Below are positions 7,492 to 16,319 of a stretch of DNA of 61,409 bases, in pieces. Numbering within the stretch: position 1 is the stretch's first letter; each line of letters begins with the position of its first letter. A program made the position numbers and the translations under genes. The notes beneath the pieces were generated by a model. It was not told the origin of the DNA and made no database searches. It saw only the letters and a program-made list of their open reading frames with translations. Origin of the DNA: Zopfochytrium polystomum (taxonomy: Eukaryota > Chytridiomycota > Chytridiomycetes > Chytridiales > Chytridiaceae); the NCBI GenBank assembly GCA_025765615.1, contig JAIVFJ010000340.1, positions 1 to 61,409 of the forward strand, in the 5' to 3' direction.

Positions 7492-7710
7492 TCATATATT
7501 TCTCCGTTTCCTTCTATTGGGTATCACAACCCAATTTTGCCACATATCAGAATCTCTTTCATACATTATGATCTCAGGAAATGGGTTTATATCAGGTAAT
7601 ACTAATTTTCTTTTACGAACTACATTAATCGCTTTCTGAAATTTTATCAGTGTATCTATGTCTGTAATTTTATCTAAAATATTCAATAGTATTTCGTTTG
7701 GAAGTTTCAT
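7492..7710 (-). CDS. F-box-like short protein
   Basis: Minus-strand ATG 7710 gives MKLPNEILLNILDKITDIDT, a clear F-box-like N-terminus, followed by LIKFQKAINVVRKRKLVLPD. It is 72 residues, shorter than complete F-box/effector proteins, and may be a truncated member of the family. It converges on the 6945 gene and is directly followed on the minus strand by intergenic sequence with palindrome boxes. Confidence 0.5.
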   Translation of the reverse strand: MKLPNEILLNILDKITDIDTLIKFQKAINVVRKRKLVLPDINPFPEIIMYERDSDMWQNWVVIPNRRKRRNI

Positions 7711-7720
7711 AAATTAACTT

Positions 7721-9139
7721 TCAAAAGAATTTTTTAAGTGAAACTTGATAGTACAACGTTACCAGATGTACCAGCTCCCCGTAATTTACAGCACAAAACG
7801 TTTTCAAAGGCGAACTATAACAGCTTATAATAGAAGACAAAGTCGTTGGAAACTCGAGTTTTTCATACCATGAAACAGCATCCGTAGAATAAGCTGTACA
7901 CCCGGTATTGTTATAATCTATTGCATAAAATAATTGTAAGTCAGACGACCACTGTACATAATAGAACAGTTTCGAAAACACACTACTTTCAGTGAAAGTA
8001 ACTCCGTCTGAGCTTGTTAAGACGTACGTTGTATTGTACGCTGTTGCACAAAATTACCAACTTCAGGGGCCCAACAAATTGACCACCAATGTCTTGTAGT
8101 GGGTATAGACCGTTCGGTAAATGTAATACCATTAGAGCTTGTCAATGCAGCAGCTGCGTCTGTACAAACTGCACAAAAAATCCCAAGCTCAGAAGACCAA
8201 CAAATTGAAGTGTATTGTCGTGAATTGGGAATAGAACGTTCTGTAAAATTAACACCATCAGAGCTTGTTAAAACTACCGCTGCGTCAAGACAAACAGCGA
8301 CAAAAAGAAGAAGCTCAGGAGCCCAACAAATCGCAGCATATGATCGTGTGTTAGGAATAGAACGTTCTGTAAAATTAACACCATCGGAGCTTGTTAAAAC
8401 CACAGCTGCACCAGAACACACTGCACAAAAAATTCCAAGTTCAGAAGACCAGCAAATTGAATCGTATTGTCGTGAATTGGGAATAGAACGTTCAACCCAA
8501 TTTATAGAATCATTGCTTGTCATTACGTAAGCTGCATTTGTATTTACAGCGCAAAATAGACCTAAGTCAGGACTAAAAGCAACGCTTTGCCAGTTTCTTC
8601 CATTTGGAATGGTTCTGGTAGATCCTTTCAAATTTTTGAGTCCTTGATTCGGATTTCTATAAAAAGTTGTTTGTAATTGTTTTGGAATTGTTGGGTTTGA
8701 TGTTGTTGCAACAATACGCACTGACTCACCTGGATCAAGACGAGCAACACCACCTGAAGTGTTTGAAGAGCCCATTTTAATGATCACGCTTGTATTAAAG
8801 TTACCAGAAGTGCCTCCTAAATTTGTGATAGTAACATTGTTACCTGCTGAAAGACTTGCTGGAAGGTATAAAAAAGTATTAGAGGTTTGACCTTTTACAA
8901 CAACATTTGTTGGAGATGTGAATGAAAGTGAACTACTTGAAGAAACTGTAAACAGTAGCATTAGAACCACCACCTGAAATAGTAGCTCCAGCTTGCAAAA
9001 AGTTTGTAGCATTGAGAGAGCCATTTACATCAAGGGCATAGGCAGGGGCAGTGGTATTGATGCCAAGATTTCCATTTGTGAATCTGACACAAGCATTCAT
9101 AAGAGAGAAACTGAGATTACTGGCAGAAGCCAACGACAT
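7721..9139 (-). pseudogene. Fibre-like protein with WSPELG repeats (copy A), frameshifted
   Basis: From ATG 9139 the head (SASNLSFSLMNACVRFTNGN, LGINTTAPAYALDVNGSLNA) matches the fibre head shared by phages and giant viruses (GIxTTxPxYxLDVNG). A frame break near 8940-8950 leads to a beta-rich domain (FTSPTNVVVKGQTSNTFLYL) and then four or more repeats of about 43 residues, each with W-S-P/S-E-L-G-I-F-C-A-V..VLTSSDGVNFTERSIPN, resembling BNR/beta-propeller blades. A second break near 8000-8060 leads to the last repeats (VQWSSDLQLFYAI) and a stop at 7721. Such proteins form surface fibrils that bind host glycans; that role is inferred from architecture. Confidence 0.8.
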
Positions 9140-9335
9140 ATCTTATTACATTGAGCATAGAAAATATTTGTGTCAAATAGTTTCAGACATCCATTTCTTG
9201 TCTATATTACAAACACGAGAGCAAGTACATAAAATCTTACACAAATGTATCCAGAAAAAATATAATTAGAAATGCTAAAGAAAGGATTTTACATGTACAA
9301 TGTTATGTAAAATATTTCAAAAAATACAAGTAACA

Positions 9336-9989
9336 TCACTGAACATCTATATCAAACGTTTTAGCTGCACATTTTATGTCTAAATAAATTGGATGAACTG
9401 TTCTATTACCAGGTGTCCTCGAACGATGTAAGGAATAAGCTAGACTACAAGCTTTACGAACGAAAACGTGAGTTGGAGTAATTTCATATTCTTGCAAGTA
9501 AAAGTCATATTCATCAGTAATACGACGACATTCTTTCATAACTTCTTTTATTTCACAAGAAATAGAAAGATCAGTGTGTCCCTGCATTTGAAGTTGAATG
9601 ACCTTAAAAATGTCGAGTAATTTCAAAGCAACACGTTCATGAAACTTGAATGGTGTTTCGTTCATGTAATATTTGATTCCACTTGCAACATTGAATGCTA
9701 TGTATTCATTGTAATCCTTTAAAGTGTCATAAATTAATTTATAGACATCTAATTTTTTCCATTCAGTACCACAAAATCCACATCTATTTCCAACGCGTTT
9801 CCATGTATTAAAACAGCTTTGATGAGCTGCACGTTTACAACACTGTGTCACATTCTTTTTAATTCTATTAGGAATTGTAGTGTAACAAATGTAGCATTCA
9901 TGTTCTCCAGTGTGTTTTGAGAACGACTCCTTTCCACATTCTTGATCTTTCCTGGGACCTCGCTTAAATGTGTAAGAACAAATGTTCAT
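9336..9989 (-). CDS. Zinc-knuckle plus RING-like protein, intact
   Basis: The 217-aa frame from ATG 9989 is intact. Residues 4-31 form a Cys/His module (CSYTFKRGPRKDQECG..HTGEHEC) of a type common in giant viruses; related modules start the genes at 23569 and 35136. It is followed by a RING-like domain: CYICYTTIPNRIKK, TQCCKRAAHQSCFNTW, NRCGFCGTEW (about residues 31-80), equivalent to RING-like genes 1 and 2. The C-terminal 130 residues are helical. A promoter motif AAAAATTGAAT lies about 35 bp upstream. This is the only uninterrupted RING-like paralog here and a candidate for residual function. Ubiquitin-ligase activity is inferred from family only. Confidence 0.75.
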   Translation of the reverse strand: MNICSYTFKRGPRKDQECGKESFSKHTGEHECYICYTTIPNRIKKNVTQCCKRAAHQSCFNTWKRVGNRCGFCGTEWKKLDVYKLIYDTLKDYNEYIAFNVASGIKYYMNETPFKFHERVALKLLDIFKVIQLQMQGHTDLSISCEIKEVMKECRRITDEYDFYLQEYEITPTHVFVRKACSLAYSLHRSRTPGNRTVHPIYLDIKCAAKTFDIDVQ

Positions 9990-10014
9990 TTCTGTTACAA
10001 AAAGAACTATGTTA

Positions 10015-10374
10015 TTATAAATTCAATTTTTCAGTATCAACCATTTTGACAAATACTTTTAAACCAATACGTTTGGCTGTTTCAATCATATTTTTGTGCC
10101 TTTACTTTGTCCATTCCAAATAGCAATTAAGGCGTCTGCGTTTTCAGCCATAATTTGATTTCTTATTGGACCAGCACTTTTACCGTTTCGACCAATTTGC
10201 ATTATACACTTCATATTCTATGTTATAATCACGTGCATATTTTTCTCCCAAAGCATCGACACCTGAAGCACCACCAGACAAGATTAAATCAATGTCAAAT
10301 TGACTTTCTTGGATAGCATTTTTAACAACTTCGTAGTCATAAAAGTCACGCCCACCAGCTATTATAACTTTCAT
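10015..10374 (-). pseudogene. SLOG-fold nucleotide-binding protein (DUF2493-like), two frameshifts
   Basis: ATG 10374 gives MKVIIAGGRDFYDYEVV, then LILSGGASGVDALGEKYARD and a Trp-containing strand: the Rossmann-like SLOG/DprA-related pattern GxRDF..SGGAxGVDxLG. The conserved next block (GRNGKSAGPIRNQIM..ADALIAIWNG) is in a second frame and the last helix (NMIETAKRIGLKVFVKM) in a third, so two one-base indels near 10190 and 10090 break the gene. Intact it would be about 119 residues. These proteins bind nucleotides or nucleotide derivatives. Its 3' end overlaps the promoter of the 9989 gene. Confidence 0.8.
10021..10031 (-). promoter_or_regulatory. AAAATTGA-type promoter of the 9989 RING-like gene
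   Basis: On the minus strand the sequence reads AAAAATTGAAT, 32 bp upstream of ATG 9989 and embedded in the last codons of the SLOG gene. Confidence 0.7.
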
Positions 10375-10411
10375 ATGTATGATCTGATGTGAAATAAAAT
10401 CTTTTTCATTT

Positions 10412-11821
10412 TTATAGTGTAACAGCATACAATGTAGTGCCATTATTTGTCAACAATATTGTGTTAAGTTGAGGAGACCAAGTGGAAGGACTTCGTATAG
10501 AGGTTGACGAAACACTTGCATAAACTTTATTGAAGTTAATACCATCATAAGAGTATCCAATTGAACCAGCTGAATTAGGAAAGCCTATCACGATATTTTT
10601 TTCCGGTAAATACATTAAATAAAGTATGTTTGATGGTTGTAATGTTGTGTAGTCACTGAAACTACTGCCTTGAACTATAACTTGTATGTGATTTGATGAC
10701 CCAGGGTATAACATAGCCATTTTGGATGGAAAATAACAACCATTCCCATAATTAGAAGTGTAATTAGAACTATTTGTCAAAGCAGAACCACCACCACCAC
10801 TGAATGAATTAGTACCTACGACATGATAAAAAAGTTTTCCGGTCGACAGTATTACATAATAGATTCGAGAATCATAAGAAGACCATATACCAGAATATAA
10901 TTGAGGTGTTGATGTAGAAATTCCATTTGAAAAGTTTATTCCATCCACACTGGAATATAAAGTAGTGCCACCACGATTGTAATATAAAGCACATCCAAAT
11001 GTCTTAATTTCAGGACACCAAACAATAGATGTCATGTAACCCGCACCTCCTATAGCAACGGTTGTGGTCCAGTTTACAGCATCACTCGAGTACGCAACAT
11101 ACATGTATTGAACTGTGTTGTAATACCAAAAGAATTTATTAAATTCAGGGACCCATAATATCAATGGAGTACTTTGATTAGTGGTATATGCTAAATTTGT
11201 CTCATAAAAGTTTATTCCATCATTTGACACAGCAGAATACCCTTCAACAGAAACAGCAACAAAAAGACCAAGACTTGGACTCCACGCAGCACTTGTATAG
11301 GTCTTTGTTAACGTAATAGTTTTAGTTTTAATCCCAATACCAGTGGTCCTATTTAGTGTAACTCGATAATCATAAGGACTGCCGATAGTGTTTTTTAAAG
11401 CAATAAGTCTTGCATGATCTCCTTTGCGCAACATACAAAGAGAACCAACAGTGGTCGACGAGCCTAATGCAACATAAACATTTGTATTTGTGGAAGTACT
11501 TCCTGTGTTATGAATTGTAAAAGAAAGTCCTGATGTCACATTTGTTGGAATAATGACTTTACTTCCATTGTAAACGACAAGATCAGTAGGACCTGTTATA
11601 GAAACAGAAGTTGTTGTATTGACAGTAGTAACAGAATTGGAAGCACCACCAGACAGCACACTTCCATTTAATAGAATATTACCAGACAAATTAACAGAAC
11701 CATTAATATCCAAGTTGTAACTTGGACTTGTAGACAAAATCCCAACATTTCCTGAACTTGTGAATCTAAAATACTTATTCAAAGTTGAGAAACTTAAATT
11801 TCCTGAACTAGATAGAACCAT
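10412..11821 (-). CDS. Fibre-like protein with WSP repeats (copy B), intact
   Basis: I place the start at ATG 11821 (MVLSSSGNLSFSTLNKYFRF) because both paralogs begin with an equivalent MxLxxxxNxS. An in-frame ATG exists at 11839. The head has NVGILSTSPSYNLDINGSVN, then a beta-rich domain (VVYNGSKVIIPTNVTSGLSF), then repeats with SAAWSPSLGLFVAVS, ILWVPEFNKFFWYY, IVWCPEIKTFGCALY and TWSPQLNTILL. About 469 residues, no stop. It is the only uninterrupted member of the three fibre paralogs. It probably forms a trimeric or propeller-bearing surface fibre of the virion. It ends just upstream of the SLOG gene on the same strand. Confidence 0.8.
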   Translation of the reverse strand: MVLSSSGNLSFSTLNKYFRFTSSGNVGILSTSPSYNLDINGSVNLSGNILLNGSVLSGGASNSVTTVNTTTSVSITGPTDLVVYNGSKVIIPTNVTSGLSFTIHNTGSTSTNTNVYVALGSSTTVGSLCMLRKGDHARLIALKNTIGSPYDYRVTLNRTTGIGIKTKTITLTKTYTSAAWSPSLGLFVAVSVEGYSAVSNDGINFYETNLAYTTNQSTPLILWVPEFNKFFWYYNTVQYMYVAYSSDAVNWTTTVAIGGAGYMTSIVWCPEIKTFGCALYYNRGGTTLYSSVDGINFSNGISTSTPQLYSGIWSSYDSRIYYVILSTGKLFYHVVGTNSFSGGGGSALTNSSNYTSNYGNGCYFPSKMAMLYPGSSNHIQVIVQGSSFSDYTTLQPSNILYLMYLPEKNIVIGFPNSAGSIGYSYDGINFNKVYASVSSTSIRSPSTWSPQLNTILLTNNGTTLYAVTL

Positions 11822-11934
11822 TCTTGTTACTTTACACAAACAATAAATTTTCAGGTAAATGAATTGAATAAAAACGATTTTGATTCATGTTATGTAAAAA
11901 TGACTATAATTTTGTATTCATTTCAACGTAAAAG

Positions 11935-13375
11935 TTAAGTGAAAGTAGTAAGGACATAATTGTTACTTGTCGAACCATCAGTGACAACAAATGCTAAAAG
12001 TTGAGGACTGTACTTAGCATAAAGCCCGTAGCCTGTGGGAGTATTTAGTTGAAGCCAATTTTTTCCATCCGAGCTAACATAAGTATACCCTCCAACTGCA
12101 TAAAATGATTTATGGTAAGAAGACCAAAAAACTGAACCAATGTAATTACTATTTGATTGAGTATAACCTGTAGTCCATGTTTTTGCATCTTTAGAGTAAT
12201 AAATAAAATAAGAGGAGGACGTTCCATTTCCACCAATATTAGTAGGAAAAGGGGAAGAACTCGATCCACCAACTGCACAAAAGAGTCTTAATTCAGGACT
12301 ATAACAAAAGTCATTAACATAATTTGCCCCTGAACTTGATTCTGTAAATGTGATACCATCACTTGAAGTCAAAACGATCGTCGCAATATCAGTTGGAATT
12401 GCAACGAAAATGCCAAGGTCTGCAGACCAAATAATACAATTATAAGCTCGTGAATTGGGAATAGATACAGAGCTCCATGTTACTGCATCTTTGGAGGTCA
12501 TAACTATAGCCGAGCCCGAACAAACAGCACAAAACATTCCGAGCTCAGGCGACCAGCAGATACTTGTAAAATCATAATTCGTTGCAAGAGCAGTACTCTC
12601 GACCCAACTTGTTCCATTCGTTGAGGTCAAGACAATAGTACTAGATGCACCTGATCTAGCAACAGCACAAAATAATCCAAGTAGTGGAGACCATGCCATA
12701 CTCGTCCACTTTCTTGTATTTGGAATTGAATACTCAGTCCACGTTTTGGAATCAGACGAGATCATGGCTTTTCCTTTTTGATTGTAAGAAAGGGCAACGA
12801 AAATACCTAATTCAGGACTCCATTCAATAGCTTTCAACAGATTCCCATTAACAGTAGATTGTGTGTATAAAAAATTAGGAGGCGAAACATTATAATTGAT
12901 TTTTTGAAGATTGCTAATAGAAGTAGGATTGGAAACAACAGGTGTTACAGAAATACTGTCTCCAACTGAAAGACGAGCAATAGAGCCATAAGTACTATTC
13001 CTTTTTAACAAAAACACTAGAGTTGTTAAGTCTATAGTTTCCAACAGTTCCACCTAAGTTATGAACGGTGATAGTACTACCACTAGACCAAGAAGTAGGT
13101 AAAACAATATTGAGATTTCCAGACTGTCCTTGAACAATGACATCACATCCCGAACTAGTCAAGGTTGCTGTTGTGTTGTACGTAACAACTGGATTTATAG
13201 GACTTGTAATAGTGAAAGTGGTTCCATTTTTAAACAAACTAGTAGCATTAATGTTACCTGCAACATCTAAAACATAAGCAGGACTTGTTGTATTGAGTCC
13301 AATGTTACCACCTGTAAAATAAAAGGTTTGATTTATACTTGAAAGAGAAGCATTCGCGTTCGTGCCTAAAACCAT
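11935..13375 (-). pseudogene. Fibre-like protein with WSPELG repeats (copy C), one frameshift
   Basis: ATG 13375 opens the head (MVLGTNANASLSSINQTFYF, NIGLNTTSPAYVLDVAGNIN). An indel near 13000-13050 shifts to the second frame, which carries the remainder: a beta domain (VGDSISVTPVVSNPTS) and six or seven propeller-type repeats with IEWSPELGIFVALS, MAWSPLLGLFCAVA, ICWSPELGMFCAVC, IIWSADLGIFVAIP and FCYSPELRLFCAVG. Together it is about 480 residues, the same architecture and length as copy B. Codon use and AT-richness match the surrounding viral genes. The three copies (A, B, C) are in one orientation with only the RING-like and SLOG genes between A and B. Confidence 0.82.
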
Positions 13376-13497
13376 ATTGTAATAATATGAGAAATAAATG
13401 TTTAGCTAAATTCATGTAATTCTTTGAATTTCTTTGAAAGAACGATAAACATAACATTCATGAATACTATAAACAATGCAATAATTAAACGTACACA

Positions 13498-13899
13498 ATG
13501 TTGCCATTTGAACTATTCGAAACTATTTATAAATACTTGAATCTTGATGATAAAATGAATATGGAAAAAGCATTTAAACTTCCAAAAATTAGATACAAAT
13601 TGAAAATAGATGAAAAGTGTTTCGATTGCATATCAAAAACATCAACAACGATATTCTCAAATTACATAGAGTTTAAATGGAACAGATATGAATTTGTGAG
13701 AAGTTTTGACGAAATGGAAGAGGAATGGATTTTGAAACGAAAACGACTTATTGATGGTATAATGCCAAGAGTTATTGATAAAACGTGTTATAAGATTTTT
13801 CCACCTTCATTACGAGCTTTATCCAGCACATTTTGTGCTTTTCTTAGAAAATATGATCATATGGGACAAATAGAAATGTCAAACGAAGAATATAGATAA
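13498..13899 (+). CDS. F-box-like family protein, tandem copy 1
   Basis: From ATG 13498: MLPFELFETIYKYLNLDDKM, an F-box-like helix pair, then NMEKAFKLPKIRYKLKIDEK, CFDCISKTSTTIFSNYI and a Trp/Tyr-rich strand region. It is 133 residues. The downstream gene at 14060 is a clear tandem paralog over the whole N-terminal 85 residues, after which the two diverge. The combination is not a recognised named family. Targeting through host SCF is plausible by analogy only. Confidence 0.65.
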   Translation: MLPFELFETIYKYLNLDDKMNMEKAFKLPKIRYKLKIDEKCFDCISKTSTTIFSNYIEFKWNRYEFVRSFDEMEEEWILKRKRLIDGIMPRVIDKTCYKIFPPSLRALSSTFCAFLRKYDHMGQIEMSNEEYR

Positions 13900-14059
13900 T
13901 AGAAACAGCATTGAATCGACTTGTTACAAATAATTATCGTTTGAAATACTTGTAACAACAAGCAATTCTGTGCAGAAGTTTCTTGTAAAGATTACTTGTA
14001 CGTGTCTGGAATGGGCGGGCACAAAGTTAATTTAAACGTGCTGAAGAATAAAGATAATT

Positions 14060-14539
14060 ATGGTGAAGTTGCCATTTGAAATATTCAAAAATATTTATGA
14101 ATACGTAAGTTTCGATGATAGAATGAATATCGAAAAAGCATTAAAGTTGCCACAAACAAGATACAAACTACAATTTGACGAAAAGTGTTTCGATTGTTTA
14201 TCAAAAACGTCAACAACGATATATTCTAATTACATTGTGTTTATTTGGAACAAATATGAATTAATGAAAAGTTTTGAAGAAATGGAATACGAATGTATTT
14301 TAAGACGAAATCATATTTTTGATTTGCCAAGAATTGTCATCTATAGAACTTCTGAAAAAATTGATCTACTTAGATATGAACTAACAGGATGTGCTTATAT
14401 TTTAAAATATAATAATGTATATCAGATTTTGCAGGGAATGTGTTATAATCGTTTGAAGTGTGTCTGGAATGGGCGTAGTTTCGACCATTGTATATCCATT
14501 TACTCGCTTTTACGAAAAGATCGAATGCTGTTCGAATAA
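14060..14539 (+). CDS. F-box-like family protein, tandem copy 2
   Basis: MVKLPFEIFKNIYEYVSFDD opens a 159-aa frame that parallels the 13498 product (EKALKLPQTRYKLQFDEKCF, DCLSKTSTTIYSNYIVF). The C-terminal part differs and includes CVWNGRSFDHC, which is encoded by a copy of the dispersed motif GTGTCTGGAATGGGCG (14460-14475). Another copy of the motif lies 42 bp upstream of this ATG. The motif in coding sequence suggests that the 3' end was replaced by or fused to a dispersed repeat. Confidence 0.62.
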   Translation: MVKLPFEIFKNIYEYVSFDDRMNIEKALKLPQTRYKLQFDEKCFDCLSKTSTTIYSNYIVFIWNKYELMKSFEEMEYECILRRNHIFDLPRIVIYRTSEKIDLLRYELTGCAYILKYNNVYQILQGMCYNRLKCVWNGRSFDHCISIYSLLRKDRMLFE

Positions 14540-14615
14540 TTAGATATCATTATTATAACGATAACAACCATACATGTGGTCACCTCCTGTTACTACATAT
14601 CTTTTGTTTTTTTGT

Positions 14616-14885
14616 CTAACATCTATATGTTTTTCTTTTTCCTAATTTACTCATTATAAGTACGATTTCGCATTCTTTCCAGTAAAAAGTAATTATAAAA
14701 CGAGCAAATGGCTCAAATTTATGTTCAACTTTAAAATTACATACTGATTGCAAAGCTTCCTCGTGTGGGTTCATTTGAATTGAATAACAGATTCTTCCAA
14801 GATTCAAAGCATCTTCGAAATGTCTTCGTGAATCTATGTCAAGATATTTATGTATAATTAAACAGATTTCATTTGGAAAGATCAT
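14616..14885 (-). CDS. F-box-like short protein
   Basis: Minus-strand ATG 14885 gives MIFPNEICLIIHKYLDIDSR, again the LPxEI-type helix start, followed by HFEDALNLGRICYSIQMNP. 89 residues with a basic C-terminus (MSKLGKRKTYRC). It converges on the 14060 gene and diverges from the 14963 gene with a 77-bp gap containing a weak AT-rich promoter-like stretch. Probably a truncated or minimal family member. Confidence 0.5.
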   Translation of the reverse strand: MIFPNEICLIIHKYLDIDSRRHFEDALNLGRICYSIQMNPHEEALQSVCNFKVEHKFEPFARFIITFYWKECEIVLIMSKLGKRKTYRC

Positions 14886-14962
14886 TTGTATTTCTGTTTC
14901 TAAATGGAATTCGATTTTTTCATCAGAATTGTTAAAATATAATTTATTGTCTAATTATAAAA

Positions 14963-15532
14963 ATGGTAAATAGGCATTCCCCGAGTGCTGAGAGACGACG
15001 GGCCAAAAGGCCATCACCTTCCTTTAGTGCAGCAGAACTTCCACTTGGAACTGAAATGACAGGAAATGATGGCAACGAATATGTTGTTCGTTCTTATTCA
15101 AGGGGATTTAGAAGATGGTTCCGAAAATCTAATGAACGTAAGAGCTCACCTAAGCTCTCAAAACGAAAGTCCCACAAAAGGTCACGAAAGAGCCCAAGAA
15201 AGTGCTCTAAACGCAAGTCACCAAAGTGTTCTAAACGCAAGTCACGAAAGTCACGAAAGTGCTCTAAACGCAAGTCACGAAAGTCACGAAAGTCGCGAAA
15301 GTGCTCTAAACGCAAGTCACCAAAGTGCTCTAAACGCAAGTCACCAAAGTCACGAAAGTGCTCTAAACGCAAGTCACACAGAAAGTCACGAAAGTGCTCT
15401 AAACGCAAGTCACACAGAAAGTCACGAAAGTCACGAAAGTCGCGAAAGTGCTCTAAACGAAAGTCACACAGAAAGTCACGAAAGTGCTCTAAACGCAAGT
15501 CACGCAAGTCACGAAAGTCACACAAGTACTAA
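14963..15532 (+). CDS. GNDGN-domain basic protein with SR/KS repeats
   Basis: ATG 14963 gives a 189-aa protein. Residues about 25-54 contain ELPLGTEMTGNDGNEYVVRS followed by YSRGFRRWFRKS, the short domain (GTxxxGNDGNxYxV..G.xRW) seen in many giant-virus and iridovirus proteins. The rest is a highly repetitive basic tail of RKSRKCSKRKSHRKS-type units, about 55% Lys/Arg/Ser with regularly spaced Cys. The DNA repeats AAGTCACGAAAGTGCTCTAAACGC in variable order. The tail resembles protamine or histone H1-like condensing proteins; binding DNA or RNA in the virion is a reasonable inference. Open frames on the other strand and frame come from the repeat periodicity. Confidence 0.75.
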   Translation: MVNRHSPSAERRRAKRPSPSFSAAELPLGTEMTGNDGNEYVVRSYSRGFRRWFRKSNERKSSPKLSKRKSHKRSRKSPRKCSKRKSPKCSKRKSRKSRKCSKRKSRKSRKSRKCSKRKSPKCSKRKSPKSRKCSKRKSHRKSRKCSKRKSHRKSRKSRKSRKCSKRKSHRKSRKCSKRKSRKSRKSHKY

Positions 15533-15540
15533 AAAGAAAG

Positions 15541-15780
15541 TGTCCGGAATCGGCGGACCCTTGTTGCGGCGATAGAATATTATATGAAAAATGTTCAAAA
15601 AAAATCATATAATATTTGTGGAGAAATGCAGAGAATAAGTAGTAAGAGAAATGTAGTGAGAGAAATGTAAAACAAGATGTACAATGAAGGTTCACGTCTA
15701 ACGACAAAATACAATTGAATATGTTAGTTGTGCCCGAATGGCATGGGGTTTTTTCGAGTCGTGGAATGGGCGCACCCGAT
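15541..15780. repeat. Dispersed non-coding repeat (unit with GGAATGGGCG end)
   Basis: After the GNDGN gene comes GTGTCCGGAATCGGCGG, then a 170-bp AT-rich stretch (AAAATGTTCAAAAAAAATCA, AGTGAGAGAAATGTA, GAATATGTTAG, TGGCATGGG) ending in GTCGTGGAATGGGCG. Parts of the same order recur at 27840-27975, 28060-28154, 33998-34113 and 36575-36640. No gene is seen here. Confidence 0.5.
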
Positions 15781-15987
15781 GTTTATCTCCTCTCATGATT
15801 TGTGTAAGAATTTATTCCTCTTTTTGGAGGCAATAGTGTTTTTTTCATTTGAGAAAGAATTTGTACAAATGTTTAATGGAATGCATTTTATTCAGTAATG
15901 TGACATGATATCTGAATAAAAAATTTAGTGGAAATGGTCTGTGTGCATATTTTTTACATTTGAAGAAAGTGTTATAAATATGGTCTT

Positions 15988-16152
15988 GGTTCTTCAGGTT
16001 CACCAAAAAAATCCAAAAGTTCTTCAATTATGGTTTTCGTTCTTCAAAAACTTCATTTTAGGGACCCCCCCCCTATACTGAAATGAAGTTTTTGAAGAAC
16101 CAAACCATAATTGAAGAACTTTTGGATTTTTTTTTGGTGAACCTGAAGAACC
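15988..16152. repeat. Long palindrome, ~72-bp arms
   Basis: GGTTCTTCAGGTTCACC at 15988 is matched by its complement ending at 16152. The arms (15988-16060 and 16081-16152) pair almost throughout, around a 20-bp centre containing GGGACCCCCCCCCT. It may be a foldback or miniature inverted-repeat element, since no coding sequence or clear target duplication is visible. Confidence 0.75.
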
Positions 16153-16319
16153 AGTGGATAAAAAAAGAAAAAACACACTCTGAAAATCATAAACATAAAA
16201 AAGAAAATGTCAAAAACAACCAAATCATGTATTAAAAAATAACCATTGCCATTGCATAAAAATGAACACTTTCAAATAAAATAAACATAAATATACATTA
16301 GCATTTTTCATAAATTAAG

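Noticed and set aside
8099..8530. Plus-strand frame antisense to fibre copy A
   Set aside because: Its repeats mirror the minus-strand WSPELG repeats.
15066..15575. Open frames in other phases and on the minus strand over the SR-repeat gene
   Set aside because: The repeat length is a multiple of three, so several frames stay open. Only the frame with the GNDGN domain and upstream ATG has protein character.
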